Shown piece after piece: positions 53,904 through 62,235 of a stretch of 64,000 bases of DNA; within the stretch, counting starts at the first letter, position 1, and every line of letters begins with the position of its first letter. This DNA comes from Nemesobacter sp965204665. Its GTDB lineage: Bacteria > Desulfobacterota_D > UBA1144 > Nemesobacterales > Nemesobacteraceae. The position numbers were made by a program, and so were the translations under genes. The stretch lies in NCBI GenBank assembly GCA_965204665.1, contig OZ242002.1, positions 248,001 to 312,000 of the forward strand, given 5' to 3'. The notes beneath the pieces were generated by a model. It did no database searches. It was not told the DNA's origin and was given only the letters and a program-made list of their open reading frames with translations.

Positions 53904-54431
53904 ATGCAGAAAAAAGAGAAAAATCCTAAGGCAGTTCTACCATCCTTCATTTTTTTAGTGGTTTTTGGACTGGTATTTTCGCTGGGAGTCGTTGTGGGAA
54001 AAAAATTCATACCGGTAGAGCAGACCACAGTCACCGAACAACCGGATGTTTTCACAGATATAAACTCTGCGCAAAAACCTCAGGACGAATCCTCAGATCA
54101 AGATGAACAGCAAGAACCTTCAGCGCAGGAGGGGAACCTTAAAGAAAAACCCTTAAAAGATGATTCGATTGGAGCCATGATCAATCCGGAACATAAATAC
54201 ACGATCCAGGTCAGTTCCTTTCAGAACAAAAAGATCGCCAGTCGTACGGCAAGATTTTTCAGAGACAAAGGCCATCCTGCATTTATAACAGAATACTCTC
54301 CTTCAGAAATCATTACTTTTTACAGGGTGAGAATAGGAACCTTCGAATCAAAGGAAGCCGCGAGAGCATACGGCAATGAAATAAAGAAAAAGGAAAGAGA
54401 TTTTAGGTTCTACGTGACTGTCAACGACTGA
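53904..54431 (+). CDS. SPOR-domain membrane protein
   Basis: About 176 aa from the ATG at 53904; a GTG at 53898 overlaps the argS stop and is an alternative. One N-terminal helix (SFIFLVVFGLVFSLGVVVG), an acidic Glu/Asp/Gln linker, and a C-terminal SPOR domain (YTIQVSSFQNKKIASRTARFFRDKG ... YRVRIGTFESKEAARAYGNEI). SPOR domains bind denuded glycan at division sites. Likely a septal or cell-wall protein. Confidence 0.85.
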   Translation: MQKKEKNPKAVLPSFIFLVVFGLVFSLGVVVGKKFIPVEQTTVTEQPDVFTDINSAQKPQDESSDQDEQQEPSAQEGNLKEKPLKDDSIGAMINPEHKYTIQVSSFQNKKIASRTARFFRDKGHPAFITEYSPSEIITFYRVRIGTFESKEAARAYGNEIKKKERDFRFYVTVND

Positions 54432-54480
54432 AACGTAGAACACGACGGATATTCGGTTGCGTCGCGAATAGACTATCAGG

Positions 54481-54767
54481 CAATTGAGACTGTGAAAGTA
54501 TTGAGAGAAAGGTCGTTAAAGAATAAATCTACTGTCAGGAATGCATCTGTTTTTTTGAAGAAAGAGGTTGAAAATCTTCTAAGATAGTGTGTAGTTGTAC
54601 TTTGGAAAAGAAACGATATCAACACCTAACTGCTTGTAATGCAGGGATAATTATGCCGCTGTATTGGCCGAGGAGAGAGGGAAATGGAAGACAAATCAGA
54701 TTCGGTAAAAACATCTCGGTTCTGAGGGCTACGCTGAACAATGCAGAATCTCAGAATATCTTCACAG
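54481..54767 (+). repeat. Second copy of the 18.6-kb dispersed repeat, split by about 200 bp
   Basis: 54481-54548 and 54753-54767 together correspond to the contiguous 18560-18644. The 54549-54752 interval is absent from the other copy. The reading IETVKVLRERSLKNKSTVRNAS is open through the first part, but no start or family was recognised. The 54432-54800 gap has no other feature. Confidence 0.55.
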
Positions 54768-54800
54768 TCTCAATTTATAGGTTATTATTTTAACGGCGTG

Positions 54801-55520
54801 ATGAAAAACAAAGAAACAGACATCAATCCTGAACTGAACGACGAAAGATCGAAGACCGGGAAAAAACCGGAGTCTTCAGAACTTCTTTCAGGTGGTTTGA
54901 AATCCTGGTGGATTTCTCTTATGAGTCCTGTGGAGAACTTTCTCATAGAGAGAAGGTTTTTGCCCAACGTACTCACTATCACCACTCTCGTAGTTTCTGC
55001 TCTGGCCGGTTGGTTTTTCCACTTGGGGTTGGTTTTCATGGCCGGAGTCTTCCTCCTTGCCGGGTCAACATTCGATATCTTCGATGGTCGGGTGGCGCGA
55101 GCCCAAGGACTTAATTCTCCCAAAGGGGCCTTTTTTGATTCCTGTGTCGACAGGTACTCAGAAACGCTTATCTACTTGGGTTTACTCAGTTTCTTCCAAG
55201 ACACTTTCTTCGTCTACATAGTCTTTCTTATACTGAGTTGTTCAATGATGGTGAGTTATACAAAGGCTCGGGCCGAGGGGTTGGGAATTGAGTGCGAAGT
55301 CGGGATAATGCAGAGAACGGAAAGAGTTGTCTACCTAGGGGTTTTCTCGACCTTTAATTTCCTCGGTAACGCAATCACTTTCATGTTTGGGGTAGGAAGC
55401 GGGGACTATATGCTCAAATTCGCCGTGATAATTCTTTTCGTGTTTTCCTTCTACACATCAGTCCAGAGAATGACTCATGTGATGAAAAAGATCGACGAGA
55501 AGGAGGACAACATAAAGTAG
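54801..55520 (+). CDS. CDP-alcohol phosphatidyltransferase
   Basis: About 239 aa from the ATG at 54801; the frame is open to an ATG at 54741, and neither has a good ribosome site. The family motif D-x2-D-G-x2-A-R-x8-G-x3-D-x3-D is complete in FDIFDGRVARAQGLNSPKGAFFDSCVD. About six membrane helices. It joins CDP-diacylglycerol to an alcohol such as glycerol-3-phosphate or an inositol phosphate. The alcohol is not determined. A stretch shared with the relic at 18.6 kb lies in its leader. Confidence 0.85.
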   Translation: MKNKETDINPELNDERSKTGKKPESSELLSGGLKSWWISLMSPVENFLIERRFLPNVLTITTLVVSALAGWFFHLGLVFMAGVFLLAGSTFDIFDGRVARAQGLNSPKGAFFDSCVDRYSETLIYLGLLSFFQDTFFVYIVFLILSCSMMVSYTKARAEGLGIECEVGIMQRTERVVYLGVFSTFNFLGNAITFMFGVGSGDYMLKFAVIILFVFSFYTSVQRMTHVMKKIDEKEDNIK

Positions 55521-55541
55521 TAGATCCGACCAAGTAGAACT

Positions 55542-55889
55542 TCACTTAGAAGTTCTCTCCCTTATCCTGCTGGCCTTCTTTGAAAGACCTCTGAGATAGT
55601 AAAGTTTAGCTCTTCTCACCCTGCCCTTTCTTTTCACTTCTATTTTTTCTATAAGCGGGGAGTGTACGGGGAATATTCTCTCGACTCCTATGCCGTATGA
55701 GACCTTCCTCACGGTGAAAGTTTCCCTGAATCCAGAGCCTTTCCTAGCTATCACAATACCTTCAAATACCTGTATTCTTCTCCGCTCGCCTTCCTTGATA
55801 TTGTAGTGAACCGATACCGTGTCTCCAGGGCGAAACTCCGGTACATCCTTTTTAATATATTTCTCTTCAATTTCCGCGATAATTCCCAT
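55542..55889 (-). CDS. rplS: 50S ribosomal protein L19
   Basis: 115 aa. FRPGDTVSVHYNIKEGERRRIQVFEG, SYGIGVERIFPVHSP and RAKLYYLRG are L19 signatures. It sits at the 30S-50S interface. Last gene of the ffh-rpsP-khpA-rimM-trmD-rplS run, with GAGGAT before the ATG. About 148 bp downstream of trmD. Confidence 0.95.
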   Translation of the reverse strand: MGIIAEIEEKYIKKDVPEFRPGDTVSVHYNIKEGERRRIQVFEGIVIARKGSGFRETFTVRKVSYGIGVERIFPVHSPLIEKIEVKRKGRVRRAKLYYLRGLSKKASRIRERTSK

Positions 55890-56037
55890 TTATCCTCACT
55901 TGCCTCTAAAACCTGATATAAAGATGCCCATAACTCCACCGCAACCACTCTGAAATATTATACAGATCCCACACAGAGGATTTTCAATATACAGAACCTC
56001 TTTGAGATTGTCAAAATATCAGGAACGGTGAAAGTGC

Positions 56038-57336
56038 TCAAACTCCGCAACGAAGTAATCTGTCAAGCACTATTGCAGCGGCGCTCCTTACGGATAGATG
56101 GTTAAATTCCCTATAGCCGCTTATCGGTTTCAGCACATAATCCGATCGCCTCATAATTTCCTCAGAAAGACCCCAACCCGTACCGAAAAGAATAAGAAAA
56201 GAGTCTTCATTTCTGAATATTTCCTTCCTAAGTCCACGATAACCCGTCATTTCACCAAAAAAGCGGGCGTCTGTCGCGACCAGCTTGGGCTTTTTCCCTT
56301 CGGCATGCTCTATGCTTCGTACCACTTCTTCAAGAGATGCCGTTATGCTTACAACTTTGAAAGCCTCGCTTTTGGTCTCGTTAAAATTTTTTCCAGCTCC
56401 ACTAATCCAGTGATCCTTGAGTATCTGCGCGAGACGCCTCTGCTCAACCACCGGATTTACAAGAAAGAATTTCTTTACTCCGTATGCTGTAGCATCCCTG
56501 GATATATCGTGTACGTCCATGCTTTTAAACGCCGTTGAAACGATTTCAAGACGAGTGTTGTATACAGGATAATGAACAAGGGCTATGTATACGTTGAAAT
56601 CCGGAGGGTCTTCCACCTTGAGTCGATTTAAGAACCCGTTTTCCTCAGCGGAGAGATCAGCGTCATCAAGAAGACCATGAGCTGAAATAAAGGTGCTTCT
56701 TATGCTTTCCCTTCTTCTCCATCTATTTATCTCTCCGTGATTTCCGGAAAGAAGAACCGGAGGAACTCTTTTTTTTTCGTATATTTCGGGTTTGGTGTAC
56801 TGGGGATACTCCAGAAGTCCATCTATGAGCGATTCAGAAGCAAGAGATTCCGCGTTTCCCAGAACCCCAGGCAGGTATCTCGACACCGCATCCACTATAA
56901 TCGAACAGGCATACTCTCCTCCCGAACTAACGTACTTTCCAGTTGATATGCTCATATCAACATAAAGATCGCTCACCCTTTGATCCACGCCTTCATAGCG
57001 ACCGCAGATAATTATCAACTGCTGATACTCACAAAGTTCCTGAACCATATTGTCGCTCAGTTCCTCTCCCCTAGGAGTGGTGAGGATCACTGCAGACCTG
57101 CATTCCTCTTTTTTAGCACTCGCAACGGCATTCCCTATAGGAGCGGCGGTCATGAGCATTCCACTTCCTCCGCCATAAGGAGTGTCGTCTGTTCTTCCAT
57201 GCTTAAACGGAGAGTAATCCCTGAGATTGTGGACATTTATCTGCAGAGCGCCGGACTTGACCGCCCTGCTTATTACTCCAAAGGAGAAAACAGAATCAAA
57301 AAAACCGGGAAAGATCGTTATCAGGTCAAATCTCAT
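56038..57336 (-). CDS. trmD: TrmD fused to a COG4752-type RNA methyltransferase domain
   Basis: About 432 aa from the ATG at 57336 (MRFDLITIFPGFFDSVF). Residues 1-240 are a complete TrmD, the tRNA m1G37 methyltransferase: SPFKHGRTDDTPYGGGSGM, CGRYEGVDQRV, EYPQYTKP, LLSGNHGEINRWR. From about 245 a second domain follows (VYIALVHYPVYNTR ... DVHDISRDATAYGVKKFFLV ... LLLFGTGWGLSEEI ... FNHLSVRSAAAIVLDRLL) resembling COG4752/PF09936, a SPOUT-like RNA methyltransferase. Normal TrmD ends near 240 residues. Target of the second domain unknown. Confidence 0.85.
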   Translation of the reverse strand: MRFDLITIFPGFFDSVFSFGVISRAVKSGALQINVHNLRDYSPFKHGRTDDTPYGGGSGMLMTAAPIGNAVASAKKEECRSAVILTTPRGEELSDNMVQELCEYQQLIIICGRYEGVDQRVSDLYVDMSISTGKYVSSGGEYACSIIVDAVSRYLPGVLGNAESLASESLIDGLLEYPQYTKPEIYEKKRVPPVLLSGNHGEINRWRRRESIRSTFISAHGLLDDADLSAEENGFLNRLKVEDPPDFNVYIALVHYPVYNTRLEIVSTAFKSMDVHDISRDATAYGVKKFFLVNPVVEQRRLAQILKDHWISGAGKNFNETKSEAFKVVSITASLEEVVRSIEHAEGKKPKLVATDARFFGEMTGYRGLRKEIFRNEDSFLILFGTGWGLSEEIMRRSDYVLKPISGYREFNHLSVRSAAAIVLDRLLRCGV

Positions 57337-57352
57337 CACACATGTCGAAAGT

Positions 57353-57886
57353 TCAGTCAAAGAGCCCTTCTATGGGTTCCACGGTTATAGTTTTCCGTTC
57401 AAGATCAACTCGTGTTACAAATTTTTCAACAAAAGGAACAAGAAACTCCTGTTCTTTCGACATGCCCTTTATCACTAAAATGTCATGTACCCCGGAATCA
57501 ATAAGTCTGCTTACCTTTCCAATATCTTCTCCATCGGAAGTCAGCGCGGAAAGCCCGATCAGATCCGTCCAGTAGTACTCATCTGCGCCGGGGGGATCAA
57601 GGTCATCCCTTGAAACCAGCACCTGCAGATTTACAAGGTCGTCCGCCGCCTCCGGGGTATCTACTCCCCGCAGTTTCAGAACACCTGTATTTTTGTGGAT
57701 TTTTATTCGGGTTATGTCGAATCTGCGAAATTCAGTCTGCTCCGGAATCCCCACATATACCTTCCGGGCTCTGGAAAGCGTTGAAGGATTTCCACCAAAG
57801 GCAAGCATTCTGACCTCACCTCTAAGACCGTGTCTTTTCGTTATCTTTCCATAAAGCACAAGTTCCGGTTTCTCTTTTATGTGCAA
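57353..57886 (-). CDS. rimM: 16S rRNA processing protein RimM
   Basis: 177 aa. YGKITKRHGLRGEVRM opens the RimM domain, and ADEYYWTDLIGL begins the PRC-barrel, followed by VDSGVHDILVIKG and the VPFVEKFV end. It assists 30S maturation with S19. TTG start at 57886, 2 bp after the khpA stop. Confidence 0.92.
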   Translation of the reverse strand: MHIKEKPELVLYGKITKRHGLRGEVRMLAFGGNPSTLSRARKVYVGIPEQTEFRRFDITRIKIHKNTGVLKLRGVDTPEAADDLVNLQVLVSRDDLDPPGADEYYWTDLIGLSALTSDGEDIGKVSRLIDSGVHDILVIKGMSKEQEFLVPFVEKFVTRVDLERKTITVEPIEGLFD

Positions 57887-57888
57887 TG

Positions 57889-58128
57889 CTACTCAAGTAT
57901 CTCCAAAACAACTCGTTTCTTCGCCTTAGCAGCAGCGGCATTAAGAATACTTCGGATCGCTTTGGCAGTCCTTCCCTGTCTTCCTATCACCTTGCCGAGG
58001 TCTTCGGAAGCGACTCTGAGTTCAATAACGGCGGTCCGCTCACCTGCCATCTCGATTACTTGAACCTGTTCGGGATCATCAACAATCGACTTGGCTATGA
58101 ATTCAACAAACTCCTTTAACTGACTCAC
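57889..58128 (-). CDS. khpA: KH-domain RNA-binding protein KhpA
   Basis: 79 aa, a single KH domain (VIELRVASEDLGKVIGRQGRTAKAIRSIL) with the GxxG loop as GRQG. Encoded between rpsP and rimM, the standard place for KhpA (formerly YlqC). Binds RNA with partner KhpB in other bacteria. GTG start. Confidence 0.93.
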   Translation of the reverse strand: MSQLKEFVEFIAKSIVDDPEQVQVIEMAGERTAVIELRVASEDLGKVIGRQGRTAKAIRSILNAAAAKAKKRVVLEILE

Positions 58129-58192
58129 TTAGGTGACACCTCCTGACACCCGCACATATCGCGCTCTCGTTTATCCGGTAAGGGAAAACACG

Positions 58193-58426
58193 CTAGGTAG
58201 CCTGAGATATAAGCCTGCTTACTCTTTGCGTAGTCTTGGCGCCGTTATCAATCCACGCCTGAACTCTGCCGGTGTCTATCTTGAGCTCATGCGGTTTCTT
58301 TCTAGGATCATAATATCCCAATATCTCAAGGAACTTTCCATCGCGCGGAGATCTGATGTCCGCGGCTACTATCCTGTAAAACGGCCTTTTCTTTGAACCT
58401 ACTCTACTCAACCTTATTTTTACCAA
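58193..58426 (-). CDS. rpsP: 30S ribosomal protein S16
   Basis: 77 aa. KIRLSRVGSKKRPFYRIVAAD and EILGYYDPRKKP are the S16 signatures. TTG start at 58426, 9 nt after a strong GGAGGT site; this start decides the family N-terminus VKIRL. 39 bp after ffh. Confidence 0.94.
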   Translation of the reverse strand: MVKIRLSRVGSKKRPFYRIVAADIRSPRDGKFLEILGYYDPRKKPHELKIDTGRVQAWIDNGAKTTQRVSRLISQAT

Positions 58427-58465
58427 ACTGCTGCTACCTCCTCAATGACCGACCCAACTCGCCCA

Positions 58466-59800
58466 TCATCTGAATTTCATCATCCTGTTCGCTATTCTAC
58501 CCATTTTCCCCATGTTTTTCATCATATTTTTCATCTGTATATAGTTTTTTATCATTCGGTTGACATCCACAACGTTAGTTCCACTGCCTCTGGCTATTCT
58601 TTTTCTACGGCTACCATTAAGGATCCTATGATCCTTTCTCTCGGGTGGGGTCATCGAGTTTATTATCGCAAGATTTTTCTTGATTTCTTTTTCCGCTCTG
58701 CTTACGGCCTCGGGGTTGTCAGCGACCTTTTTCATTCCCGGAACCATGTGCGCTATATTTTCGATGGAACCAAGTTTGGAAATGGCCTCTATGGACTCTT
58801 TGTAGTCTTCCAGAGAGAACTGTTTTTTCGATATTCTCTCGGCAAGTTTTTTTGTCTTCTCCTCTTCAAAAGCGTCTTCCGCCTTCTCTATGAAACTCAG
58901 CACATCGCCCATTCCCAGTATTCTTGAAGCTATTCTTTCGGGATGAAAGACCTCAAGAGCATCGGACTTTTCCCCAGTTCCGAAGAATTTGATAGGTTTG
59001 CCGGTCGCGGCTTTTATTGAAAGCGCGGCCCCTCCCCTAGCATCGGCATCCATCTTGGTAAGAATCACCCCGTCAAGGTCAAGAGCGTCTTCGAAACCCT
59101 GGGATGCATCTACGGCATCCTGTCCGGTCATGGAGTCAGCGACAAGCAGAACTTCGTGAGGTCTGACTGCTTTTTTTATCCTTCCGAGTTCACCCATAAG
59201 TTCATTGTCAATGTGAAGCCGTCCGGCGGTGTCCAGGATCACCAGGTCCGCGCCGACTGCCGTGGCGGAAGAGACTGCGTCCGCACAGACTTTCACAGGG
59301 TCTTCCCCCGCAACAGTGTCGTATACATTCACATCTATTTGTTTGCCGAGCAGTTTCAACTGCTCTATGGCGGCGGGTCGGTAAATATCCGCCGGGACTA
59401 GAAGAGGAGTTTTTCCGTGGCGGTCCTTAAGGAATTTTGCGAGTTTAGAAGCCGTCGTAGTTTTTCCGGCTCCCTGCAGTCCCACAAGCATTATTATTGC
59501 TGGAGGAGAAACGTTGAGATTGAGGGGCTCATTCTCGCTGCCGAGAATTCCAGTGAGTTCCTCGTTCACTATCTTTATGAACTGTTGTCCGGGATTGAGA
59601 CTTTTTTCAACCTCCCGGCCAAGAGCCCTCTCCTTAACAATTCCTATGAACTGACGAACAACCCTGAAGTTAACGTCAGCTTCAAGAAGGCTCAGGCGAA
59701 CTTCTCTCAGCGTATCCTCTATGTTCTTTTCACTGAGTTTTCCGTAGCCCCCTATTTTCTTCAGAGTGGAACCGAGTTTTTCAGATATTCCTTCAAACAT
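58466..59800 (-). CDS. ffh: Signal recognition particle protein Ffh
   Basis: 444 aa. N domain, G domain with GLQGAGKTTTASKLA, DIYRPAAIEQL, DTAGRLHID and TKMDADARGG, and a methionine-rich C-terminal M domain (IQMKNMMKNMGKMGRIANRMM) that binds 4.5S RNA and signal peptides. Partner of FtsY in this window. No SRP RNA gene was recognised nearby. Confidence 0.95.
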   Translation of the reverse strand: MFEGISEKLGSTLKKIGGYGKLSEKNIEDTLREVRLSLLEADVNFRVVRQFIGIVKERALGREVEKSLNPGQQFIKIVNEELTGILGSENEPLNLNVSPPAIIMLVGLQGAGKTTTASKLAKFLKDRHGKTPLLVPADIYRPAAIEQLKLLGKQIDVNVYDTVAGEDPVKVCADAVSSATAVGADLVILDTAGRLHIDNELMGELGRIKKAVRPHEVLLVADSMTGQDAVDASQGFEDALDLDGVILTKMDADARGGAALSIKAATGKPIKFFGTGEKSDALEVFHPERIASRILGMGDVLSFIEKAEDAFEEEKTKKLAERISKKQFSLEDYKESIEAISKLGSIENIAHMVPGMKKVADNPEAVSRAEKEIKKNLAIINSMTPPERKDHRILNGSRRKRIARGSGTNVVDVNRMIKNYIQMKNMMKNMGKMGRIANRMMKFR

Positions 59801-59901
59801 TTTCTTTATGCGTCTTCGGAATCAAAGCTCTCAAGAATACGAGGATTATCTGTCGTGCGGGCAGGATCACATTAAACACAAGGCCTTTCAACAGAAAACA
59901 A

Positions 59902-59909
59902 CCCCCCCC
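59902..59909. repeat. C8/G8 homopolymer run upstream of ffh
   Basis: Eight C on the plus strand (G8 on the minus) about 100 bp upstream of the ffh start, inside the 59801-59988 gap. Unlike the collagen/RTX promoters it is not placed between recognisable -35 and -10 boxes, so no switch is claimed. Confidence 0.4.
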
Positions 59910-59988
59910 TCTTTTTCTCCCGTCTGTAAAACAAAATCTGATCCCATACGGTCCACTCGTCAAATCCGGCGAGCGCCGACGGATTAGA

Positions 59989-61710
59989 TTATCGCCGGTA
60001 CCACTGGTTAATATTCCACAGTGAAGAATCCCAGTCATTTGGACGGACCCCCTTAAGGTCCTTGCTAAAAGCCGATACTATGGCGCGATGAACTAGCGGA
60101 ATCACCACATAGTTCTGTATTAACAGGTCATTCATCTCAATGACCAGTCTCTCCCGCTCTTTGCCGATGGGAGCCTGCGTCAATTCCCGGTATAAATTGT
60201 CATACCGTTCATTTGACCAACGGGATATGTTGTTGCTCAACCAGTTGTTTTCAGAACTTGTAATCTCACTTGTCTGCCAAGTCGCCAGATAACTCTGCGG
60301 GTCAACTGACGGTGCTCCTCTAGTGTACATCTGAATGTCAGCGTGGAATCTCCAAAGGTTGTCTGGATTTTCGAGATTGTTGCTGAAGAAAACACCCCCG
60401 TCAATACTTTCAATCTTAGTTTCCACTCCTATCTCCCGCCACCATCCCTGAATCAGTTCTTGGGTCTTCTGACGAACGGGGTTAGTGGATGTCCGATAGA
60501 CTATCTTAAGGCTTTTCCCCTCTTTTTGACGGATGCCGGCATCGCCGACAATCCAGCCGGCATCGTCAAGCAACATGTTCGCTCCGTCTATATCTTGATC
60601 CAAACAATTATCATTATTGGGCGAGACATACTGTGCCGGCGCCGCGAGGAGATTACAGACAGCCTTGCCGGTCGCACCGTACAATTGTTGAGCGATATGG
60701 TTGCGGTCAATGGCCAAGGACAAGGCTCGGCGTACGGCTGTTTCAGTAAGGAAAGGATGAGGATTTTTACCGTCCGCCCACTCAGATGGTTGCTTTCCCG
60801 AAGCCGGGTCCGGCTCAGGGTCAGTGAAATTGACCACCAGTTGTTCAACTTTGGCGGCGAAAGCGGGTCTGACTGTTCCCTTGCCGGTTTCCCGTAAGAT
60901 CGTAGAAGGATCTACCTGCAGATTCCAAGCGTAATCCGCTTCTCCCGTTTCCAAGACGGCACGGGCCGAGGTCGCCGCATCCCCACCTCCTTTTATAACC
61001 ACTCTGGAGAAAAGTTGGTCTGACTCACGGAATTTTTCATTGATCTCGTAAGTAAGTACGGATGAGGTCTGCATTTCCGATTCACTGACCGTGAAGTCCG
61101 TGATTTTATAAGGTCCCGTACCGACGGGATACATGTTTTCCGTACGACACCCTACGGCTGCCTCTCCAAGGCAGTTCTCAAACTGGGCTTTTTGTATCAC
61201 AGGCGACGAAGCCCCGACGAAAAGAGTGTACGGGTAGACTACGGGAGAAACAAAAGTGATTTTGACTCCGCGGGACATTCCAGCAACGGGTTCCACGCTC
61301 TTTGTCTGACCGCAGACAGTTTCGGTCGCCGGCAGAGAGCATAGGTATTTGTGAGTGAATCTGAGATCCTCAGCCGTGAGAGCAGTGCCGTCGGACCAGA
61401 GAATTCCTTCTTTGAGTTTCCATGTAATTGCGGTCATGTCTCGCGAGACTCCGCCGTTTTCCACGGTCGGAATTTCTTCAGCTAAGCGGGGGGACAACCT
61501 CCCCCGTTCATCGTAATTAGCCAGTGGCTCCAGTACCAATGCGCTAGCGTCAACATCTTTGAGTCCTCCCCCGGCAAGATAGGGATTGGCGATAACGGGA
61601 GCCTGCCAGTAAAGTATGTTCAGCCTTTTATCTTCATCATCTCCGCAGGAAACTATAAAGAGTTCCATAAGGACCACTGTCGAAACTAAAAATGTTTTCT
61701 GATATCTCAC
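59989..61710 (-). CDS. ABC transporter substrate-binding protein, family 5 (peptide/nickel type)
   Basis: About 573 aa from the GTG at 61710, preceded by GAGGA; a TTG at 61737 is also in frame. Lipoprotein signal (VVLMELFIVSC). SBP_bac_5 features: LAEEIPTVENGG...ITWKLKEGILWSDGTALTAEDLRFTHKYL, then AVRRALSLAIDRNHIAQQLYG near residue 340. No permease or ATPase genes adjoin, so it is an orphan receptor here; ligand unknown. Confidence 0.85.
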   Translation of the reverse strand: MRYQKTFLVSTVVLMELFIVSCGDDEDKRLNILYWQAPVIANPYLAGGGLKDVDASALVLEPLANYDERGRLSPRLAEEIPTVENGGVSRDMTAITWKLKEGILWSDGTALTAEDLRFTHKYLCSLPATETVCGQTKSVEPVAGMSRGVKITFVSPVVYPYTLFVGASSPVIQKAQFENCLGEAAVGCRTENMYPVGTGPYKITDFTVSESEMQTSSVLTYEINEKFRESDQLFSRVVIKGGGDAATSARAVLETGEADYAWNLQVDPSTILRETGKGTVRPAFAAKVEQLVVNFTDPEPDPASGKQPSEWADGKNPHPFLTETAVRRALSLAIDRNHIAQQLYGATGKAVCNLLAAPAQYVSPNNDNCLDQDIDGANMLLDDAGWIVGDAGIRQKEGKSLKIVYRTSTNPVRQKTQELIQGWWREIGVETKIESIDGGVFFSNNLENPDNLWRFHADIQMYTRGAPSVDPQSYLATWQTSEITSSENNWLSNNISRWSNERYDNLYRELTQAPIGKERERLVIEMNDLLIQNYVVIPLVHRAIVSAFSKDLKGVRPNDWDSSLWNINQWYRR

Positions 61711-61755
61711 GTAAATTCCTCGTTGCTGTCCCGACAACTACATTTCGGATACATC

Positions 61756-62145
61756 TTATCGGTGCTTGCAATTATCTTTGCTGCAAAGCCTGAAATTACG
61801 GATGTGAGCGACTATCATCACAGAAGACCCCAACACGGTTAACATCGCCTCTTTGCTTTCTGTCGTAATAAAAGCTCCGATAAAAAGTAGGGAAAGACCC
61901 GAAATTCCTGCTAATACTACACTGAAGTCTTTGTGTCGCCGACATCCAAGAAACAGTGCCACGGTACTTGAAGGGATAATGACTAGTAATAAGAATTCAT
62001 GAAAAACCTCTTGAAAAACATATATGGAACTTATGACGGGAAACAATACTAGCAGTACAGGTGCCAGCAGGCAGTGAACAAAACAGATTCCCGCAATGGA
62101 TATTGCAAAGGAGTCAGTAAACTTCTGAATATATCTCTTGCTCAT
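61756..62145 (-). CDS. MerC-domain membrane protein
   Basis: 129 aa with four hydrophobic segments. DSFAISIAGICFVHCLLAPVLLVLFP contains the Cys and His pattern of MerC-family proteins, and a Cys/His-rich tail (CSKDNCKHR) could bind metal. Classical MerC is a mercury transporter, but chromosomal relatives without mer genes, like this one, have unproven roles. GGAG precedes the ATG. Confidence 0.75.
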   Translation of the reverse strand: MSKRYIQKFTDSFAISIAGICFVHCLLAPVLLVLFPVISSIYVFQEVFHEFLLLVIIPSSTVALFLGCRRHKDFSVVLAGISGLSLLFIGAFITTESKEAMLTVLGSSVMIVAHIRNFRLCSKDNCKHR

Positions 62146-62235
62146 TGCATAACTTCTCCTAATTGTATACGCATATGGCGACCAATCTCTGAAATTCGCC
62201 TAAACGGAATTTTCCGTCCACAATTTAGTCCGCCC

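Noticed and set aside
59902..59909. G8 run upstream of ffh as another phase-variable promoter
   Set aside because: It is not between recognisable -35 and -10 hexamers, and switching an essential gene is implausible.
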